DNA from: Sphingomonadales bacterium 32-65-25
GTDB taxonomy: Bacteria; Pseudomonadota; Alphaproteobacteria; Sphingomonadales; Sphingomonadaceae
Reading direction: 5' to 3'
Length of the DNA stretch: 64,000 nucleotides
NCBI GenBank assembly: GCA_002280855.1
Contig: NCEU01000003.1
Span: 1-64,000, forward strand
Shown: one piece after another, positions 58,999 to 64,000 of the stretch
How the letters are laid out: each line of letters opens with the position of its first letter
Position numbering within the stretch: position 1 is the first letter of the stretch
Position numbers and translations under genes: made by a program
The notes under the pieces: model-generated
Seen by the model: the letters and a program-made list of their open reading frames with translations, nothing else
Told to the model about the DNA's origin: nothing
The model's database searches: none

Positions 58999-59527
58999 CG
59001 CGCTGGCGCTGGTCGCCGGGCTGATCGCGGTTGCAACGCTGGCGCAGGAAGCGCCGCCCGCTGTAGCACCTGCGCCCGCCGTTGCGCCTGCCCCGGCCAG
59101 GCCCGCCGCTCCGCGCGTCAGCCAAGTCACCCCGGTGAAAGAGCGTGTGCTGGTAGTCGGCGCGCTGGCCAAACGCACCGGCGAGACGCGTTTCCTCACC
59201 CTGAAGCCCGGGCAGTACATCGATTTCGCCGGCATCCGCATTACGGCGCGCACCTGCGAAACCACGCCGCCGTGGGAATGGCCAAAATTGCAGGGCGCGT
59301 TCCTGCAGGTCGATGAGCGGCTGGCCGGGCAAGTGAAGCGGGTGTTTTCGGGCTGGCTCTATGCCGAAAGCCCCAGCCTGAATGTCATGCAGCACCCGCG
59401 CTATGACGTCTGGCTCAAGAGCTGCACGATGCGCTTTCCTGATGGGCCTTCGCCCAAGCCGCCTTCATCGCCGGCAAAGAAATCGCCGGATGTGCCCGAA
59501 AGCGCTGCCGACAGCCGCGCCCGGTAA
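58982..59527 (+). CDS. DUF2155 protein
   Basis: 181 residues. After a short hydrophobic start (LALVAGLIAVATLAQ) and a Pro/Ala-rich stretch, the DUF2155 domain contains AKRTGETRFLTLKPGQYIDF, ITARTCETTPPWEWP and the C-terminal FSGWLYAESPSLNVMQHP. Probably periplasmic; role unknown. Overlaps mlaD by 17 bases, and its 3' end overlaps aat tail-to-tail by 127 bases. Confidence 0.88.
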   Translation: MPRPSDALALVAGLIAVATLAQEAPPAVAPAPAVAPAPARPAAPRVSQVTPVKERVLVVGALAKRTGETRFLTLKPGQYIDFAGIRITARTCETTPPWEWPKLQGAFLQVDERLAGQVKRVFSGWLYAESPSLNVMQHPRYDVWLKSCTMRFPDGPSPKPPSSPAKKSPDVPESAADSRAR

Positions 59528-60087
59528 TCCTTCGCCGGGATCTCGACGGCGCCAAAGCCGGCCAGATGGCTGGTGAGAAACTGCGTATCGAGCAGCCGGA
59601 ACCCGCCCAGCCGCAGCCGCGCAACCAGCGCCGCCAGGCAGCATTTGCTGGCATCGGTCACGCGGGTGAACATCGATTCGCCGAAGAAGGCCGCACCAAG
59701 CCGTACGCCGTACAGCCCGCCGGCCAGCTCGCCGTCCGCTGTCCATGCCTCCACGCTGTGGGCCTGGCCGCGCGCGTGCAGCGCCACATAGGCTTCGGCG
59801 ATCAGCGGGTTGATCCAGGTCTCGCTGCGCCCCGGTGCCGGTTCGGCACAGGCTTCCAGCACGGCGGCAAAGGCGCGATCGACAGTGAAGCGGAAGCGTT
59901 GCTGCTTCAGCGTCTTGGCCAGGCTTTTCGGCAGGTGAAACGCGTCCAACGGCAGCACACCGCGGCGGCGCGGCTCCACCCAGAACACGTCCGTGCTGTC
60001 TGCGCGTTCCGCCATCGGGAAGATGCCGCTGGCATAAGCACGCAGCAGCATGTCGGGATCGAGCCGATGGGTGAGCGGACGGGTCAC
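59401..60087 (-). CDS. aat: Leucyl/phenylalanyl-tRNA-protein transferase
   Basis: Adds Leu or Phe to proteins with N-terminal Arg/Lys and so marks them for ClpAP. 228 residues. Motifs: YASGIFPM, WVEPRRRGVLPLDAFH, ETWINPLIAEAYVALHARG, GESMFTR and FRLLDTQFLTSHLAGFGAVEI. Length is normal. The C-terminal tail (SGDFFAGDEGG) runs into the antisense DUF2155 gene. Confidence 0.95.
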   Translation of the reverse strand: MTRPLTHRLDPDMLLRAYASGIFPMAERADSTDVFWVEPRRRGVLPLDAFHLPKSLAKTLKQQRFRFTVDRAFAAVLEACAEPAPGRSETWINPLIAEAYVALHARGQAHSVEAWTADGELAGGLYGVRLGAAFFGESMFTRVTDASKCCLAALVARLRLGGFRLLDTQFLTSHLAGFGAVEIPAKDYRARLSAALSGTSGDFFAGDEGGLGEGPSGKRIVQLLSQTS

Positions 60088-60128
60088 AGGTTCAGCATGC
60101 CCCGATCAGGCCCGTCCGAAAAGGAGCT

Positions 60129-61493
60129 TCAATCGGCCGCCATCTCTTCGGCCGCCTTTTTGGCCAGCCAGCGTTCCAGCCACTTGATCGAATAATCGCC
60201 GTTCTGGAAATCCGGATCCTCGATCAGCGCCTGGTGCAGCGGGATCGTGGTTTTCGGCCCTTGGATAACGAATTCTTCCAACGCGCGGCGCAAGCGCATC
60301 AGGCATTCATCGCGGTTGGCACCATAAACGATCAGCTTGGCGATCAGCGAATCATAATAAGGCGGGATGCGATAGCCGTCATACAGCGCCGAATCGACCC
60401 GCACGTGCAGGCCGCCGGGCTGGTGGAAATCGGTAACCCGGCCCGGTGACGGCGCAAACGTCTTCGAATCTTCGGCGTTGATCCGGCATTCGATGGCGTG
60501 GCCTTCGAATTTCACCTCGTCCTGGGTGACCGACAGCGGCAGGCCGGCAGCAACGCGGATCTGTTCGCGCACCAGGTCCAGCCCGGTGATGGCTTCGGTC
60601 ACGGGATGTTCCACCTGCAGGCGGGTGTTCATCTCGATGAAGAAGAACTCGCCGTTTTCCCACAGGAATTCGATGGTGCCGGCGCCGCGATACTTCAGCT
60701 TGGAAATCGCTTCGCGCACCACTTCACCCATGCGCGCGCGCTCGGCGGCGTTGAGCGCCGGCGACGGAGCTTCTTCCAGCACCTTCTGGTGGCGGCGCTG
60801 CAACGAGCAATCGCGTTCGCCCAGATGGACGGCGCCGCCATGGCCATCGCCAAACACCTGGAATTCGATGTGGCGCGGCTCGGAAAGATACTTCTCGATA
60901 TAGACGGTATCGTCGCCAAAGGCGGCCTTGGCTTCGGATTTGGCTTGGCTCACCAGCGAGGGCAGGCTGGCGGCATCGGGGATCACCTTCATGCCACGGC
61001 CGCCGCCGCCCGAAGCGGCCTTCACCAGCACCGGGTAACCGATGATTTCGGCCACCGCGAGCGCTTCTTCCATGGTTTCAATGGGGCCATCGCTGCCCGG
61101 CACCAGCGGCAAGCCCAGCAGGGCTGCGGTGCGCTTGGCTTCGACCTTGTCGCCCATCTTGCGGATATGTTCCGGATCCGGGCCGATCCAGGTGATGCGA
61201 TGTTCCTGCACGATTTCGGCAAAACGCGCGTTCTCGGACAGGAAGCCATAGCCGGGGTGGATGGCATCGGCCTGGGCAATTTCGGCCGCAGAAATGATCG
61301 CCGGGATGTTCAGATAGCTGTCCGTCGCCGACGGCGGGCCAATGCAGATGGCTTCATCGGCCAACCGCACGTGCATGGCATCAGCATCGGCAGTGGAGTG
61401 CACCGCCACGGTTCGGATACCCATTTCGCGGCAGGCACGGTGGATGCGCAGCGCGATTTCGCCCCGGTTGGCGATCAGGACCTTCTTGAACAT
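60129..61493 (-). CDS. accC: Acetyl-CoA carboxylase, biotin carboxylase subunit
   Basis: 454 residues from ATG 61493 (a TTG start at 61511 overlapping accB is less likely). Biotin-carboxylase and ATP-grasp motifs: ANRGEIALRIHRACREMG, ASGGGGRGMKVI, EIRD-like region KVLEEAPSPAL, and MNTRLQVEHPVTE. It carboxylates biotin on AccB with ATP and bicarbonate, the first step of fatty acid synthesis. Confidence 0.97.
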   Translation of the reverse strand: MFKKVLIANRGEIALRIHRACREMGIRTVAVHSTADADAMHVRLADEAICIGPPSATDSYLNIPAIISAAEIAQADAIHPGYGFLSENARFAEIVQEHRITWIGPDPEHIRKMGDKVEAKRTAALLGLPLVPGSDGPIETMEEALAVAEIIGYPVLVKAASGGGGRGMKVIPDAASLPSLVSQAKSEAKAAFGDDTVYIEKYLSEPRHIEFQVFGDGHGGAVHLGERDCSLQRRHQKVLEEAPSPALNAAERARMGEVVREAISKLKYRGAGTIEFLWENGEFFFIEMNTRLQVEHPVTEAITGLDLVREQIRVAAGLPLSVTQDEVKFEGHAIECRINAEDSKTFAPSPGRVTDFHQPGGLHVRVDSALYDGYRIPPYYDSLIAKLIVYGANRDECLMRLRRALEEFVIQGPKTTIPLHQALIEDPDFQNGDYSIKWLERWLAKKAAEEMAAD

Positions 61494-61503
61494 CGGCGCC
61501 GGC

Positions 61504-62016
61504 TTACTCAATAATCACCAGCGGCTGGTCATATTCCACCGGCTGCTCATTGTTCACCAGGATGGCCTTCACCACGCCGCCCTTGGGCGCGGTGATCGGG
61601 TTCATCACCTTCATGGCTTCGATGATCAGCAGCGTGGCACCGGCGGCGACGGTGGCACCTTCGGTGATGAAGGCCGGCGCACCCGGTTCCGGGGTAAGAT
61701 AGGCGGTTCCGACGATCGGCGATTTCACCAGGCCGGGGTGGTTGCGCACGTCATCGCCACCAGAGGGTGCAGCAGCCGTGGCAGCCGCAGCCGGCGGCGG
61801 TGCGGGCCAGCCGCCCGCCGGCGGGGCCGGGGCGTAGCTGGCAGGGCCAGCGGCCATGGTGACAGCGGCCGCGGTGCGGGCGACGCGGATGGTCCGATCC
61901 CCGTCCTTCACTTCGATTTCGGTCAGATTGCTGGCGTCCAGCAGCTCGGCCAGTTCACGCACCAGGCCGGTATCGACCACGATTCCCCCAACCACTGAAG
62001 TTTTGCTGTCAGACAT
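61504..62016 (-). CDS. accB: Biotin carboxyl carrier protein
   Basis: 170 residues. An N-terminal part ([20 protein letters not shown]), a Pro/Ala-rich linker and the biotinyl domain with [10 protein letters not shown] (biotin on the Lys). It carries the carboxyl group between AccC and the transferase. ATG 62014-62016; accC starts 10 bases after its stop. Confidence 0.97.
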   Translation of the reverse strand: MSDSKTSVVGGIVVDTGLVRELAELLDASNLTEIEVKDGDRTIRVARTAAAVTMAAGPASYAPAPPAGGWPAPPPAAAATAAAPSGGDDVRNHPGLVKSPIVGTAYLTPEPGAPAFITEGATVAAGATLLIIEAMKVMNPITAPKGGVVKAILVNNEQPVEYDQPLVIIE

Positions 62017-62051
62017 GATGGTCCCGTCTCTTGCCCCCAATGAAGCCCGGC

Positions 62052-62498
62052 TTACTGCCGTAAAGCAGCCGCCGCGTCCAGCGCCAGCGTGTATGACGCC
62101 GCGCCGAAGCCCGAAATCGTGCCTTTCGCCGCACGTGCCACAAAGCTGGTGTGGCGAAATTCTTCGCGCGCGTGGGGGTTTGAAAGATGCACCTCGATCA
62201 CCGGTACGGCGATGCCCTTGATCGCATCATGAATGGCGACCGACGTGTGGGTGAGCGCCCCTGCGTTCAGCAGCACCGCCAGCGCACCGCGCGCACCGGC
62301 TTCGTGCAGCCAATCGACGATATGGCCTTCATGGTTGGACTGGCGGACATCGAGCGCGAGGCCCAGCGCCGCCGCCTGCGCTTCCAGCCGCTCGGCAATA
62401 TCGTCCAGCGTCTCATGGCCATAGATATGCGGTTCGCGGCTGCCCAGCAGGTTGAGGTTGGGGCCGTTCAGCACCATCACGAGTGGTTGGTCGGTCAT
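62052..62498 (-). CDS. aroQ: 3-dehydroquinate dehydratase, type II
   Basis: 148 residues. [17 protein letters not shown] (Tyr/Arg), [32 protein letters not shown] and [13 protein letters not shown] are the type II signature. Converts 3-dehydroquinate to 3-dehydroshikimate (shikimate pathway, as aroA at 5689). It precedes accB by 35 bases; aroQ-accB-accC is a common order. Confidence 0.96.
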   Translation of the reverse strand: MTDQPLVMVLNGPNLNLLGSREPHIYGHETLDDIAERLEAQAAALGLALDVRQSNHEGHIVDWLHEAGARGALAVLLNAGALTHTSVAIHDAIKGIAVPVIEVHLSNPHAREEFRHTSFVARAAKGTISGFGAASYTLALDAAAALRQ

Positions 62499-62601
62499 CG
62501 CCCATCAAAACCATGAACCGCGCCAATTGCCAAGCGCGGCTTGCTCCCCGCCGCGGATTGGGCGATGCTGCACGGCAATAAAGGGGGGTAAGTCGCAACC
62601 C

Positions 62602-63282
62602 ATGAAGATCATCATCGGCAATCGCACCTATTCCAGCTGGTCGCTGCGCGGTTGGCTGGCCGCCAAACAGTCGCTGCTGCCATTCGAAACCGAACTGCGG
62701 GTGATGGATTCGCCCGAGTGGATCAGCGGCGAAGCCAAGGCCGATATGCCATCGGGCAAAGTGCCGGTGCTGTGGGATCATGGCGAAGCGATCTGGGATT
62801 CGATGGCGATCCTGCTCTATCTGTCCGACAAGGCCGGGCATGATCGCTTCTGGCCGCGCGACATGCATGCGCGTGGCCTGGCCTATGCCATGTGCGCCGA
62901 AATGCATTCGGGCTTTGCCCCGCTGCGCGGCGCCTGCCCGATGGATCTGCAGCATCATGCGCCAGGCTTCGTGGCCGCTGCCGACGTGCTGGCCGATGTG
63001 CGCCGCCTCGAAAGCCTGTGGGAAGAAGCGCTCACCCGTTTCGGCGAAGAGACCGGGGAGCCGTGGCTGTTCGGCCGCTTTGGCGCGGCTGACATCATGT
63101 TTGCCCCCACCTGCACCCGCATCAGAACCTATCATCTGCCGGTCAGCGACAGGATCAGCGCCTATATTGATCGCGTGCTGGCCCACCCGTTCATGGTGGA
63201 GTGGCGCGATGAGGCGATGAAGGAGGATTTCCCCTTCACCCGCTATCCCATCCCCGGCAAGATCAGGATCACGCAACCATGA
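62602..63282 (+). CDS. Glutathione S-transferase family protein
   Basis: 226 residues. The N-terminal thioredoxin-like domain has YSSWSLRGWLA (Ser near the active position) and SGKVPVLW plus WDSMAILLYL for glutathione binding; the C-terminal helical domain follows. Substrate unknown. ATG 62602 starts it, and the start is divergent from aroQ by 103 bases. Overlaps the DUF1499 gene by four bases. Confidence 0.88.
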   Translation: MKIIIGNRTYSSWSLRGWLAAKQSLLPFETELRVMDSPEWISGEAKADMPSGKVPVLWDHGEAIWDSMAILLYLSDKAGHDRFWPRDMHARGLAYAMCAEMHSGFAPLRGACPMDLQHHAPGFVAAADVLADVRRLESLWEEALTRFGEETGEPWLFGRFGAADIMFAPTCTRIRTYHLPVSDRISAYIDRVLAHPFMVEWRDEAMKEDFPFTRYPIPGKIRITQP

Positions 63283-63989
63283 ACCCTGCCAACATTGCCC
63301 GTGCCACGCTGGTGGCCGCCCTGCTGATGCTAGCCGCCGGGCCACTGCACCGCTTTGGCGTGATCGGCTGGCAGGCCTCACTTGGCCTGTTCGTCGCTGC
63401 CGCGCTGCTGGCCGGCATCGGCGCCTGCTGGTGCCTGTATCAACTGCTGCGCCGGCGTGGCGGCACCGTCACGGTGATTGCGGCGGCCGCTGGCTTTGCC
63501 GCTGTTGCCGTGCCGATCGCCGTGGTGATTAACGCCGGCGACAAGCCGCCGATCAACGATATCAGCACCGATACCACCACCCCGCCGCCGTTCCAGGCCA
63601 TCGATGCCACCCTGCGCGGCGCCGATGCCAGCCCAATCGCGTACAACCCGGCCTTCGCCCCGCAACAGGAACGCGCCTATCCCGATGTGCGTCCGCTCGA
63701 TCTGCCGGTCGAACCGGGCAAGGCCTTCGACGTGGCGCTGGCTGCCTGCGAAAAGGATTGGCAGATCATCCTGGCCGATCGCGCCGCCGGCCGCATCGAA
63801 GCGGTGGAGCGCAGCACGTGGTGGGGCTATCGCGATGATATCGTGATCCGGCTCACCGCCACCCCCACGGGTACCCGCGTCGACATGCGATCCAAGTCCC
63901 GCGTCGGCGAAAGCGATCTCGGCGCCAACGCGCGGCGCATTGCCGCCTATCTTGACCGGGTGGCCACGGAAATGCGCAAAGCCGGGTGA
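63279..63989 (+). CDS. DUF1499 membrane protein
   Basis: 236 residues. Three hydrophobic helices in the first ~90 residues (VAALLMLAAGPL, ASLGLFVAAALLAGI, GGTVTVIAAAAGFAAVAVPI) precede a DUF1499 domain (about 125-230, RSTWWGYRDDIVIRLTATPT, VDMRSKSRVGESDLGANARR). Function unknown. Its stop overlaps a further ATG at 63989. Confidence 0.87.
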   Translation: MNPANIARATLVAALLMLAAGPLHRFGVIGWQASLGLFVAAALLAGIGACWCLYQLLRRRGGTVTVIAAAAGFAAVAVPIAVVINAGDKPPINDISTDTTTPPPFQAIDATLRGADASPIAYNPAFAPQQERAYPDVRPLDLPVEPGKAFDVALAACEKDWQIILADRAAGRIEAVERSTWWGYRDDIVIRLTATPTGTRVDMRSKSRVGESDLGANARRIAAYLDRVATEMRKAG

Positions 63990-64000
63990 TGAGCCTGCCC
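63989..64000 (+). CDS. Possible next gene, start only
   Basis: ATG 63989 overlaps the DUF1499 stop (TGATG), and only four codons (M-S-L-P) fit in the window. Tight overlaps are normal here, so a gene is plausible, but it cannot be identified. Confidence 0.3.

Noticed and set aside
59268..59290. GTGGGAATGG as a second copy of the guaA attachment site
   Set aside because: Only a short match inside the DUF2155 gene and far from the island.
61494..61511. TTG start for accC overlapping accB
   Set aside because: Conservation begins at MFKKVLIANRGE; ATG 61493 fits the usual AccC length.

Overview
The window is GC-rich DNA with very tight gene packing, including many ATGA, GTGA and TGATG overlaps. 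It looks like an alphaproteobacterium, most likely a sphingomonad. The support is an NDUFA12 / MlaD-like / DUF2155 / aat / accC-accB / aroQ block, a cmk-rpsA-ihfB block, a maf / RNase E/G-like / yacG / tRNA-Phe block, a FYDLN-type (TIGR02300) protein and a CP4-like class II EPSP synthase. There are tRNAs for Ala, Leu, Phe and Ser, no rRNA and no CRISPR array. All assignments come from reading motifs by eye; no search was run.

Layout. (1) 1-2977 is the right end of an integrated element abutting the 3' end of guaA. It holds decayed cysteine desulfurase and methyltransferase genes, an AlpA-like regulator and a tyrosine integrase with arm-like repeats. (2) 2978-20870 is mainly core chromosome: guaA, a thioesterase, tRNA-Ala, aroA, a UDP-GlcNAc 2-epimerase, a Tat-exported covalent-flavin oxidase, cmk, rpsA, ihfB, tRNA-Leu, an agmatinase-like enzyme, Tim44-like/mltA/Smr genes, an enoyl-CoA hydratase/P450/thioesterase operon, a cyclophilin and a DECD-box helicase. 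(3) 21119-38128 holds a DmpA-type peptidase, a complete type II secretion (T2SS) operon with a GspC-like gene at each end, a surface-lipoprotein candidate and a TonB-dependent receptor. (4) 38162-42318 is a five-gene coupled operon on the minus strand that includes the prepilin peptidase. (5) 42381-48678 is a 6.3-kb integrated element in tRNA-Phe, bounded by an exact 18-bp repeat. (6) 48784-64000 is core chromosome again: yacG/RNase/maf/ferredoxin, an EipA-like protein, tRNA-Ser, modABC, an aminotransferase, an MFS transporter, NDUFA12, mlaD, aat, accBC, aroQ, a GST and a DUF1499 protein.

The two most interesting regions are (3) and (5). In region 3, Pho-box-like half-sites at a strict 11-bp period precede both transcription units: three before the T2SS operon and eight before the lipoprotein/TonB-receptor pair. 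The lipoprotein has Asp right after its lipidated Cys, as in pullulanase, the classical T2SS-secreted lipoprotein. Together this suggests a phosphate-starvation system that places a beta-helix lipoprotein on the cell surface and takes up a nutrient through the receptor. In region 5, the small element encodes an integrase, a DUF2285-like regulator, an AlpA-like regulator, a Toprim primase, a DUF3987 ATPase and an HNH nuclease. It also carries a 42-bp inverted repeat and a triplicated G-rich unit beside the HNH gene, and no structural or conjugation genes. It resembles a phage-satellite or mobilizable replication island.
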